DNA of 6,091 nucleotides from Candidatus Thorarchaeota archaeon (lineage in GTDB: Archaea; Asgardarchaeota; Thorarchaeia; Thorarchaeales; Thorarchaeaceae). Location of the stretch: positions 1 through 6,091 of the forward strand of contig JAHQWZ010000122.1 of assembly GCA_029856425.1 (NCBI GenBank), in the 5' to 3' direction. Shown piece after piece: positions 1 through 5,536 of the stretch; within the stretch, counting starts at the first letter, position 1, and every line of letters begins with the position of its first letter. A program made the translations under genes and the position numbers. Under the pieces are notes generated by a model. The model worked only from the letters and a program-made list of their open reading frames with translations. It made no database searches and was not told where the DNA came from.

Positions 1-2
1 CG

Positions 3-41
3 CCCAATGCAACTGATGGAAAAATCCCATTCACAAAGTGA
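3..41 (+). CDS. possible 3' end of an upstream gene (partial)
   Basis: Reading frame 3 is open from the window edge and codes for about 12 residues ending in DGKIPFTK before a TGA at 39-41. The stop would lie 5 bases before the preferred ATG of the serine hydrolase, matching the tight packing of the genes that follow. The segment is too short to test for coding bias or to assign a family. Frame 1 is also open here, so this is a weak call based on spacing and plausible composition only. Confidence 0.2.
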   Translation, partial: PNATDGKIPFTK

Positions 42-42
42 T
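38..42 (+). promoter_or_regulatory. probable Shine-Dalgarno of the serine hydrolase gene
   Basis: GTGAT matches the 3' half of the archaeal GGAGGTGATC ribosome-binding consensus and sits 4 bases before ATG 47. The GTG at 38-40 is in frame and could itself be read as a start. I prefer it as part of the binding site because the same GGTGA/GGTGAT core precedes the genes at 2369 and 4022, and because ATG 47 leaves a compact signal peptide. Confidence 0.35.
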
Positions 43-46
43 AGAC

Positions 47-1324
47 ATGTTCAAGGCTCCTCTCTATCTCATTGTCGTCGCAATCTTATTGGGGCCAGTG
101 CTGACGGCTCCGGTGTATCTCCCTACTTCCTCCGCCGCTTCTTCTGCCGGAGTTCCGTCAGCACAAATTGAACCTGAATGGCCAACCGACGGCTGGAGTA
201 CTTCTGCTCCCACGGAACAAGGAATGGACACGGAGCTGTTGAACAACATGATGGACCGTATTCGTGAGCATGAGGTCCGTATTGACTCACTGCTGATTGT
301 TCGAAATGGACATTTGGTCTTTGAGGAGTATCCCAGTGCAACCTATGACAATGAATCCCGACATATCATTCACTCATGCACGAAGAGCTATACTTCCGCA
401 TTGGTAGGAATTGCACTCCACGAGGGGTATATTGAAAGCATAGACAGTAAATTGGTTGACCTTCTCCCAAACCGAACTATTGCCAATCTTGATGGACGAA
501 AACAGGCCATCACCCTCGAACACCTTCTCACTATGACGTCTGGTTTACAATGGGACGAATGGACTGAACCTTACGAATCGCATTTGAATAGCCTCAACCA
601 AGTTTGGGCTGCAAGTGATAGCGTTCAGCACATCCTTGACCTACCAATGGCGTATGATCCAGGGGAGGTATGGACTTACAACTCGGGTGGTTCTCACCTA
701 TTGGGAGCTATTGTTGCCGAGTCCACAGGAACATCACTCTTTGCATACGCCACTGAAAAGATGTTCACTCCACTTGGCATCTCCTCCTCGAGCATCATAT
801 GGCCCTGGGATAGCCAAGGTCGTAACTGGGGTCATGGAGGCGCAGAAATGGTTCCTCGTGACATGGCGAAATTCGGGTACCTCTATCTAAACAATGGAAC
901 CTGGGACGGAGAGCAGATTGTTCCATCTGAATGGGTTCAGCAATCCGCCACTACACAGCATAGGTTCAATGATTATAGCGGGTATTCCTATCAGTGGTGG
1001 ACTTACCCCACAGACACAGTAAATGTCTACACAGCTGTGGGCTTTGCAGGACAATACATCTTTGTAATCCCGGACCTAGACATGGTTGTAGTATTCACTT
1101 CAAGCGTTACACCGTACGAGCCTTATCCTCAGCCTGCAATTCTTTTTGACTATATTATTCCAGCGGCGATAAATGAGACACCCCAATCCATAGCTGCTGC
1201 AAATACAATCACAGTGGTGACTCTTTTCATTCTACCACTACCACTGCTAATAGCAGTAGTCTACTTCAAAATTAGAACCAAGAAATGGTTTTGGGGTCAG
1301 ACTCAGATTCAGGAGGTTCAATAG
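47..1324 (+). CDS. secreted, membrane-anchored serine hydrolase of the beta-lactamase (class C / PBP-like) family
   Basis: A 425-residue protein of the beta-lactamase family (Pfam Beta-lactamase, PF00144), which includes class C beta-lactamases, DD-peptidases and esterases. Residues 4-24 form a signal peptide or N-terminal anchor, followed by a Ser/Thr/Ala/Pro-rich linker to about residue 55. The nucleophile motif SxxK is S110-C-T-K113. The second motif is Y211-N-S, followed by GGSHLLG. The third motif, KTG or HxG in classical members, is replaced by G332-F-A-G-Q336, a variant common in the wider family. MVPRDMAKFGYLYLNNG (268-284) is the typical conserved helix before the second lobe. A hydrophobic span at 386-407 followed by KIRTKK points to a C-terminal membrane anchor with the catalytic domain outside. 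Four N-x-S/T sequons (N102, N142, N283, N376) suit archaeal N-glycosylation. All catalytic residues are present, so it should be active; the substrate (peptide, ester or lactam) cannot be read. The alternative start is GTG 38. Confidence 0.93.
   Translation: MFKAPLYLIVVAILLGPVLTAPVYLPTSSAASSAGVPSAQIEPEWPTDGWSTSAPTEQGMDTELLNNMMDRIREHEVRIDSLLIVRNGHLVFEEYPSATYDNESRHIIHSCTKSYTSALVGIALHEGYIESIDSKLVDLLPNRTIANLDGRKQAITLEHLLTMTSGLQWDEWTEPYESHLNSLNQVWAASDSVQHILDLPMAYDPGEVWTYNSGGSHLLGAIVAESTGTSLFAYATEKMFTPLGISSSSIIWPWDSQGRNWGHGGAEMVPRDMAKFGYLYLNNGTWDGEQIVPSEWVQQSATTQHRFNDYSGYSYQWWTYPTDTVNVYTAVGFAGQYIFVIPDLDMVVVFTSSVTPYEPYPQPAILFDYIIPAAINETPQSIAAANTITVVTLFILPLPLLIAVVYFKIRTKKWFWGQTQIQEVQ
1311..1317 (+). 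promoter_or_regulatory. strong Shine-Dalgarno inside the 3' end of the hydrolase gene
   Basis: AGGAGGT is the best ribosome-binding match in the window. It lies in the last codons of the hydrolase and 9 bases before TTG 1327, which is in frame with the following membrane protein. This decides the start of that gene: the upstream in-frame ATG 1285 has no such site, and the next ATG (1351) is over 30 bases away. Confidence 0.7.
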
Positions 1325-1326
1325 AA

Positions 1327-2271
1327 TTGATTGGTATACTGGAGCTATCTATGTTCCAGGCAACTATCATAGCAATAGCTCTGCCTATTGTCACCATTTG
1401 CATCTTCATCCTTATCATACCTTGGCTGAGTAACGGATCTGGAAGTAGGTTACGGAGATATCTCTCATACCTTGTTAGTCCGCCAAGAATTGGATCACTC
1501 TTATCTGAAGAATCAGGAAATGATGCCAATCGCAGGAACGCAAAATTGTGGAGGGGTCTCAAAGTAAGACTCTTTTTCCTATACCTTGCGATTGCACTCT
1601 TTCTCATTAGTTTCATACTTAGCGAGTTCTACGAGGTCATGCTAGACGTCTTTCTCCCGGTAACTCAAGGCAGTACGGGAGATATGAGGATAGTAACAAG
1701 TATTGTTTTCCAGAGTCCATTCAATGCTGGTTGGATTGGTGCGATGCCGTGGTATGGAAGTCTTCCTGCGCCATCAAACTTGGGAATTTATCACGAAACT
1801 TGGAACTGGATCTTCTTCACTGCCGCAATTACAGACAATCCCTACTTCCTAGAAACAACAATCACTGCATTGCTACTGCTCTCATTAGGAGTCGGATCTG
1901 TCTTCCTAGCACCGCTGGCCAGCAAGACAATTCGCCATTCATTCATGCCCTCCATATTCTTCCTCATTTCGGGCATGGCGATTTTCACCAAGACTGTATT
2001 CGCCTGCTTCGCACATGCATGGGCTCTAATCTTTGGAAACGCATCATTTCAGTATGGTATTATATCGGTGACAGGTGAGATGATTCCAAACCTCATCGAT
2101 GCTATAATCTATGGCATCCCAATCCTCTTGGGCATGTTTGCATTATTCATTGTGCTTGGATGGAAGCTCTGGGAAGTACATTATGCTGACATTGAGTCAA
2201 GAAGGTGGTTCATAACGTACATCACTATGAGTTACTGGATAGGACTTGCTCTTTCAATATTAGTTGTGTGA
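1327..2271 (+). CDS. polytopic membrane protein of unknown function, six predicted spans
   Basis: I do not recognise a family. Starting at TTG 1327, the 314-residue protein has hydrophobic spans near 11-33, 80-98, 176-198, 206-236, 257-279 and 294-313. The loops at 34-79 (many Arg/Lys), 199-205 (SKTIRHS) and 280-293 (ESRR) are positively charged, so the positive-inside rule predicts both ends outside. The loop between spans 2 and 3, about 75 residues, would face outside and is rich in aromatics and Pro/Gly (W136, W142, W159, W161); it may bind a ligand or contact the neighbouring hydrolase. The gene begins 2 bases after the hydrolase stop, so the two are almost certainly co-transcribed and probably translationally coupled. 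Starting at ATG 1285 would add a hydrophilic 14-residue tail and a 40-base overlap. A transporter, permease or membrane partner of the hydrolase are all possible; none is shown. Confidence 0.85.
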   Translation: MIGILELSMFQATIIAIALPIVTICIFILIIPWLSNGSGSRLRRYLSYLVSPPRIGSLLSEESGNDANRRNAKLWRGLKVRLFFLYLAIALFLISFILSEFYEVMLDVFLPVTQGSTGDMRIVTSIVFQSPFNAGWIGAMPWYGSLPAPSNLGIYHETWNWIFFTAAITDNPYFLETTITALLLLSLGVGSVFLAPLASKTIRHSFMPSIFFLISGMAIFTKTVFACFAHAWALIFGNASFQYGIISVTGEMIPNLIDAIIYGIPILLGMFALFIVLGWKLWEVHYADIESRRWFITYITMSYWIGLALSILVV

Positions 2272-2290
2272 ATCAAATGATTGGGATTAG

Positions 2291-2305
2291 AAAGATAACA
2301 TATTT
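2291..2305 (+). promoter_or_regulatory. possible archaeal promoter (BRE plus TATA-like box)
   Basis: In the 97-base gap after the first membrane protein, the purine-rich AAAGATA runs into ACATATTT, resembling a BRE followed by a TATA box. Transcription would be expected about 25 bases further on, near 2328, giving a leader of about 40 bases for the gene at 2369. This would give the second membrane protein and its regulator their own promoter. It is based on spacing and composition only. Confidence 0.35.
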
Positions 2306-2356
2306 CGCAAGGCAGGAAACTCCACAAACATGGCTGATGGAGCACCTGTCAAGTAA

Positions 2357-2361
2357 GGTGA
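2357..2361 (+). promoter_or_regulatory. Shine-Dalgarno of the second membrane protein gene
   Basis: GGTGA, part of AAGGTGA, lies 7 bases before ATG 2369 and supports that start. Confidence 0.6.
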
Positions 2362-2368
2362 AGATAGA

Positions 2369-3292
2369 ATGAAACGGAGTAAGTCTGGATTAGGTGCATT
2401 TGTTGAAGACATCTCAGTCAGCTTCAAGTTCGCCATTAAGAATGTGCTTTCCTTTTTCTTGGGAATGCTTGGCGTCTTGATAGTGACTGCGATACTTGTA
2501 GCTATCATGCTGCTCATATTCGTTGTTACAGTCATCTTCTTGTCCCCAGGTGGAATCTGGGCTTTCATAGATATATTCGTGGGGATCATTGAGGCTTTCG
2601 CAAACTGGCCTTCGCCGACGAGTCTAGGCCTTGTTGTCCTTTTCCTAGTTCCATTAGTGCTCCCAATCTTTGTAGCAATTGGAGCTCTTTATGGAATGGC
2701 TAGGGAGATTATTGAAAGTGAAGGAACAACTGCTGAAGGTGTATTCACTTGGTATAGTCGACGATTCTTCCCTCTGGCTGGAGGCGGCGTCGTCATATTC
2801 CTTACGACAATCGTTCCGCTTGCTGCTCTCTATGCATATGCATTCAACGCTCTAGGTGGTAACATCAGTGGGACTGATGAAGCACTGCTGATTGCAGTCG
2901 CAGTAATCTGGTTTGTAGTCAGTTCTGGACTTTTGACCATGATGTTCCCGGCCATCATAGATGGGCTTACCGTAAGGCAAGCAATTGGAAGATCCCTGAA
3001 GATGGGAGTGAAATACCTTGACCGAATCTTCTCCATTTGGATCTTCTTCCTGTTGCTAATCTTTGGTCTCATTGCTCCATTAATCTGGCCATATCAGCTG
3101 TACTGGATTCTTGGGGTGCATAGCTTAGGTTTCTACCCCGCAGTCGCAGGGCTATTCATCCTGTTCATAGTAATTCCTGCTCTGGCCATTGCTCAGAGTA
3201 GAGTGTATCTCCTACTAGGAAGTGAAGAAGACGAAATCCCCGTAACTGACGAGAGTATTGATGAATCTGAGAAATGGGGGGCAAACAATTGA
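2369..3292 (+). CDS. six-span integral membrane protein, resembling the DUF4013 / GPDPase_memb type
   Basis: A 307-residue hydrophobic protein. Spans fall near 29-57, 85-109, 135-160, 172-196, 218-240 and 257-283. The short basic N-terminus (MKRSKS) and the acidic C-terminal tail (285-303, many Glu/Asp) would both be cytoplasmic. Two cytoplasmic loops have the same plan: a Pro- or Gly-bearing span end, an amphipathic helix with aromatic and basic residues, then the next span. These are EGVFTWYSRRFFPL (123-136) and, after MFPAIIDGL, VRQAIGRSLKMGVKYLDR (202-219). This pattern, especially P-A-I with a downstream R-S-L-K, recalls the poorly characterised archaeal and bacterial membrane families DUF4013, DUF975 and the glycerophosphodiesterase membrane domain. 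That assignment is by pattern memory, not by search. The start ATG has a good GGTGA site. Its 3' end overlaps the regulator gene, so the two are expected to be co-expressed. No transport or enzymatic residues can be named. Confidence 0.88.
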   Translation: MKRSKSGLGAFVEDISVSFKFAIKNVLSFFLGMLGVLIVTAILVAIMLLIFVVTVIFLSPGGIWAFIDIFVGIIEAFANWPSPTSLGLVVLFLVPLVLPIFVAIGALYGMAREIIESEGTTAEGVFTWYSRRFFPLAGGGVVIFLTTIVPLAALYAYAFNALGGNISGTDEALLIAVAVIWFVVSSGLLTMMFPAIIDGLTVRQAIGRSLKMGVKYLDRIFSIWIFFLLLIFGLIAPLIWPYQLYWILGVHSLGFYPAVAGLFILFIVIPALAIAQSRVYLLLGSEEDEIPVTDESIDESEKWGANN

Positions 3293-3912
3293 GTCCTAGA
3301 AAAGCCGCGCCAATAAAGGATGTTGAAGTTCTCTCCGACAAGAAGAAAATCAAACTTCTACTCGACCCACTTCGTGCAGAGATAATGCGCCTTTTGGGTC
3401 AGGAGCCAATGACTGTCAAGCAGATCGCTGATACGCTAAAGAGAAAGCCTGGAACTATACTCCATCATCTTGATAGGTTGAAGAATGCCAAACTGGTTGT
3501 ACAGGTACGTACTGAGAAGACCAGGACTGGAATTGTCCAGAGGTATTATCAAGCTACAGCAAAGGAGTACCAGCTTGGAGTTTCCAGAGGAATCACACGT
3601 GTACCTACTCCAGCGGAAGTAGCTGAAACTCCTGAAGTTAGATGGAGAAAAGTAATCGAAGGCCTAGCCGAATATAAGATTGTAATCCCTGAGTCAAAGA
3701 TGGAGCACGCACTTGATCTTCTCAGAGCTATGACGGATTGTGAGGACAACATCACAAAGCGAATCTATAGTTCTGAAAGAAGCTCTTTGGAGCCCCATAT
3801 CCAGGCTGAGGTAACCCGAATAATGCGTCGCTTTGCTCTTGATCAAGACAATGAGTGTAGTCGCATTCAGGAGGAGTGGCATCGGTTTTTAGAATGGCAT
3901 AAGAAATCCTGA
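3274..3912 (+). CDS. ArsR-like winged-helix transcriptional regulator
   Basis: A 212-residue protein with an N-terminal winged helix-turn-helix. Residues 30-42 (LDPLRAEIMRLLG) form helix 1. PMTVKQIADTLKRKPGTILHHLDRLKNAKLV (45-75) contains helices 2 and 3, with recognition helix GTILHHLDRL. The wing runs over 76-101 (VQVRTEKTRTGI then QRYYQATAKEYQL). This matches the ArsR / HTH_20 class common in archaea. The helix-3 ELCVCDL metal motif is missing and only C155 and C195 are present, so it is probably not a metal sensor. The remaining 110 residues are mostly helical and charged and may serve dimerisation or ligand sensing. The gene overlaps the upstream membrane protein gene by 19 bases from ATG 3274. 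TTG 3289 is an equally possible start: it forms TTGA with the upstream stop and has a run of six G bases 7 bases before it. It probably regulates its own operon. Confidence 0.92.
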   Translation: MGGKQLSPRKAAPIKDVEVLSDKKKIKLLLDPLRAEIMRLLGQEPMTVKQIADTLKRKPGTILHHLDRLKNAKLVVQVRTEKTRTGIVQRYYQATAKEYQLGVSRGITRVPTPAEVAETPEVRWRKVIEGLAEYKIVIPESKMEHALDLLRAMTDCEDNITKRIYSSERSSLEPHIQAEVTRIMRRFALDQDNECSRIQEEWHRFLEWHKKS

Positions 3913-3923
3913 TGCATGCAGGA
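3907..3923 (+). promoter_or_regulatory. imperfect palindrome across the regulator stop codon (hairpin or operator)
   Basis: TCCTG at 3907-3911 is the exact reverse complement of CAGGA at 3919-3923, with a 7-base centre ATGCATG that is itself nearly symmetric. The stop TGA lies within it. It directly precedes a TATA-like stretch. It could be a weak hairpin ending the regulator transcript or a dimeric binding site for a regulator. There is no T-run after it, so a classical terminator is not supported. Confidence 0.35.
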
Positions 3924-3934
3924 CTATAATTAAA
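3924..3934 (+). promoter_or_regulatory. possible TATA box for the kinase gene
   Basis: CTATAATTAAA is the most AT-rich stretch in the 109-base spacer before the kinase gene. A start of transcription about 25 bases on would fall near 3955, giving a leader of about 65 bases. No clear BRE element is visible because the palindrome occupies that position. Confidence 0.3.
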
Positions 3935-4003
3935 GCATCTGTGTCTAATCATAATCGAATGTTCTCCGAAGAAGAGAGCTCCAGCTAAACACTTACATCA
4001 GCT

Positions 4004-4010
4004 GGGTGAT
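4004..4010 (+). promoter_or_regulatory. Shine-Dalgarno of the kinase gene
   Basis: GGGTGAT is a good match to the consensus. It lies 11 bases before ATG 4022 and 8 bases before the in-frame TTG 4019, so it serves either start. No other in-frame start lies nearby. Confidence 0.6.
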
Positions 4011-4021
4011 TTGCACTCTTG

Positions 4022-4984
4022 ATGTTCGAAGAAGCCAATCCTCCTGATATAGAGGAATCTGTCGTTCAAGATGCCGTTAAGGCATGCTTTCCTCATATTC
4101 TGAAACCGAGAATCAAATTCCACTATCATGGTACATATAATGTCTACTTGATTGAGGAGAAGTATCTGTTCAGATTTCCAAGTGGAATTCTTCCTATTGA
4201 TGAACAACAGAGGCTTGTTCGTAGAGAAGCATCACTCCTGGAGAAACTTCGAAATCATCTCACCTATTCAATTCCTACACCTGAGTTTGTAAATACGAGG
4301 TCCAACACTCCCTTCATGGGTTATCAGATGATTCCAGGCGTTTCATTGTCAAGACATTACGAATCAACAACAGTTGAGCAACAACAATTCCTCGGCAAAC
4401 AGGTGGGTGGGTTTCTCAGCCAACTTCATGCAATAGATAGGAGCGATGTGGGAATAGGTGAGGATGGTTCATACCGACCAGAAGAGAGCCGGACAGAGTA
4501 TCGCGGAGTCTTAACTCGAGTCCAAGATATTGTCTTCCCAGACCTATCCAAGTCCGAGAAAGATTGGACAGAGGCCTTATTCAATGATTTCCTGGACTCT
4601 GAGGAGAACTTTGGGTTTGAGCCCGTTCTGATTCACGGGGATTTTGATACTTCAAACATCCTTGTCAACCCGGCAACATTCACTATCACCGGTATAATTG
4701 ACTTTGAAGAGTGCCGGGTATATGATCCTGCTGCGGATTTCATTTTCCTGAGTGAGGGCGCTGAATTTCTCACAAGTTTACTGCATTCATACACCGGCAA
4801 AATCGATTCCCGTCTTGGCAAAAGGGTCTTATTCAGGCTGGGAAGACAGCCATTCATCTACATCCTGTGGGGAGTAGAGCATGAGCTCGATACAATGGTG
4901 ACCTATGGTTACGCTACTCTTAGGGATTTCATAGCGAACTGGAAGGGTTATGTTTCTGTTGCAAGGCAGTGCTTCAAACTCTAG
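4022..4984 (+). CDS. aminoglycoside-phosphotransferase-fold small-molecule kinase
   Basis: A 320-residue protein of the APH family (PF01636, protein-kinase-like fold). In the N-lobe, KYLFRFPSG places R51 where many kinases have the ATP-binding lysine; Arg is frequent here in APH(2'')-like members. E69 in RREASLLEKL is the likely helix-C partner. The hinge is GYQMIPGVSLSR (100-111), with the family's typical IPG. The catalytic Brenner motif is H205-G-D207-F-D-T-S-N212, with D207 as base and N212 as metal ligand. The metal-binding IIDFEE follows with D227, then YDPAADF (D235, D239), also family-typical. The fold is complete and near the usual 300 residues. Substrates in the family include aminoglycosides, choline, homoserine, fructosamine and methylthioribose; the sequence does not decide, and an archaeon would have little use for ribosomal aminoglycoside resistance. 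Its stop TAG (4982-4984) interlocks with that of the opposing gene. TTG 4019 is an alternative start. Confidence 0.93.
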   Translation: MFEEANPPDIEESVVQDAVKACFPHILKPRIKFHYHGTYNVYLIEEKYLFRFPSGILPIDEQQRLVRREASLLEKLRNHLTYSIPTPEFVNTRSNTPFMGYQMIPGVSLSRHYESTTVEQQQFLGKQVGGFLSQLHAIDRSDVGIGEDGSYRPEESRTEYRGVLTRVQDIVFPDLSKSEKDWTEALFNDFLDSEENFGFEPVLIHGDFDTSNILVNPATFTITGIIDFEECRVYDPAADFIFLSEGAEFLTSLLHSYTGKIDSRLGKRVLFRLGRQPFIYILWGVEHELDTMVTYGYATLRDFIANWKGYVSVARQCFKL

Positions 4985-5442
4985 AGGTTATAGTACTCCC
5001 TGATCTGAAGGGCATGGCCGCCCTCATGGCCCTCGCCTCTATATCTATAGCCAAAAAGAGATGCCATGGTCACAGCAGAACCATCTGCCCAGCTGAGTCC
5101 GGTGTCGATATTCCATTCTTCTGCTGTGATTTCTTCAATTCTATGTGTGAGGGAGTCAAATGAGCTTTCCCATTCGTCTAGGACTTCCTGGAGGGACCAA
5201 TCACGTCTCTTCTCAACCTCAGCTATGTTGAACGCTGTTTCACCTTTATTAAGATACCATGGGGCCTTCCTTTGAAGGACCTCATCTATGGACCTCATAA
5301 TTTCCAAGTTCCATGCGGAAATATGAGCAATTACATCCTTAACGGACCAGTCCCCCATTATTATTTCATTAACAATCTGGGATTCGGTGAGTTTCGCTAA
5401 AGTCTGCTTGAGTTTCCTGTGGTCCTCCCGAAAAAACCTCAA
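4981..5442 (-). CDS. DinB / ClbS-like four-helix-bundle protein, putative metal-binding
   Basis: A 153-residue protein from TTG 5442. GDWSVKDVIAHISAWN (30-45) is the hallmark of the DinB/YfiT and ClbS/DfsB superfamily, after an N-terminal amphipathic helix. A middle region with WYLNKGETAFN leads into the third helix, SLQEVLDEWESSFDSL (83-98). The fourth helix carries H139-x3-H143 (GHEGGHALQIREY). H40, H139 and H143 fit the metal-binding triad of DinB proteins, many of which are thiol-dependent transferases or hydrolases; ClbS itself hydrolyses colibactin. The reaction here is unknown. The start is uncertain: no ATG or GTG is in frame. TTG 5442 has GGAG 5 bases before it; CTG 5460 has a perfect GGAGG 8 bases before it and would add six residues. 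The frame is closed by TGA at 5484. The stop shares CTAG with the convergent kinase gene. It lies 88 bases downstream of the flavodoxin gene and could be co-transcribed with it. Confidence 0.88.
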   Translation of the reverse strand: MRFFREDHRKLKQTLAKLTESQIVNEIIMGDWSVKDVIAHISAWNLEIMRSIDEVLQRKAPWYLNKGETAFNIAEVEKRRDWSLQEVLDEWESSFDSLTHRIEEITAEEWNIDTGLSWADGSAVTMASLFGYRYRGEGHEGGHALQIREYYNL

Positions 5443-5530
5443 GATAGCTCCATGATTCAGGTCTTGTTCCTCCAGAGATTGTCACAGGGACCTATGCTTA
5501 GCTCTGATATGAATACTAGCTTGAAAATAG
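5443..5530 (-). other. 88-base spacer between flavodoxin and DinB-like genes
   Basis: Both flanking genes are on the minus strand. The spacer shows a weak AT-rich stretch, TATTCATATC on the minus strand near 5512-5503, that could be a TATA box, and the GGAGG site described separately. I see no tRNA-like fold, terminator with a T-run, or repeat. Confidence 0.4.
5469..5473 (-). promoter_or_regulatory. GGAGG Shine-Dalgarno-like site with no conventional start at the right distance
   Basis: On the minus strand GGAGG at 5473-5469 is followed after 8 bases by CTG 5460, in frame with the DinB-like gene. After 15 bases comes ATG 5453, which is out of frame and ends after four codons at a TGA overlapping TTG 5442. 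Which start is used is not clear. Confidence 0.4.
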
Positions 5531-5536
5531 CTATTT
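5525..5536. repeat. 12-base perfect palindrome at the flavodoxin stop codon
   Basis: AAATAGCTATTT reads the same on both strands and contains the stop TAG of the flavodoxin gene. It has no loop spacer, so as RNA it could only form a 4-base stem. It may be a protein-binding site or chance in AT-rich sequence. Confidence 0.3.

Noticed and set aside
1243..1257. 15-base inverted repeat ACTGCTA-A-TAGCAGT
   Set aside because: It lies in the coding sequence of the hydrolase's C-terminal membrane span (LLIAV codons) and is far from any start. Chance plus codon choice explains it.
1285..1324. Hydrolase and first membrane protein as one gene split by a frameshift
   Set aside because: The hydrolase ends in a complete anchor with a basic tail, and the next frame has its own strong ribosome site and TTG start. 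This looks like two real genes.
1272..1616. Minus-strand open frame of 114 residues
   Set aside because: It lies antisense to the start of the six-span membrane protein, is rich in Arg, Pro and Ser without a recognisable domain, and has no ribosome site. It is a shadow frame.
1731..2078. Plus-strand open frame of 115 residues within the first membrane gene
   Set aside because: Its composition (many Cys, His, Arg, Asn) is typical of an off-frame reading. The main frame has consistent membrane topology over the same bases.
2287..2589. Minus-strand open frame of 100 residues across the promoter gap
   Set aside because: Low-complexity Met/Thr/Ser/Ile sequence, which is the expected antisense of a hydrophobic membrane gene.
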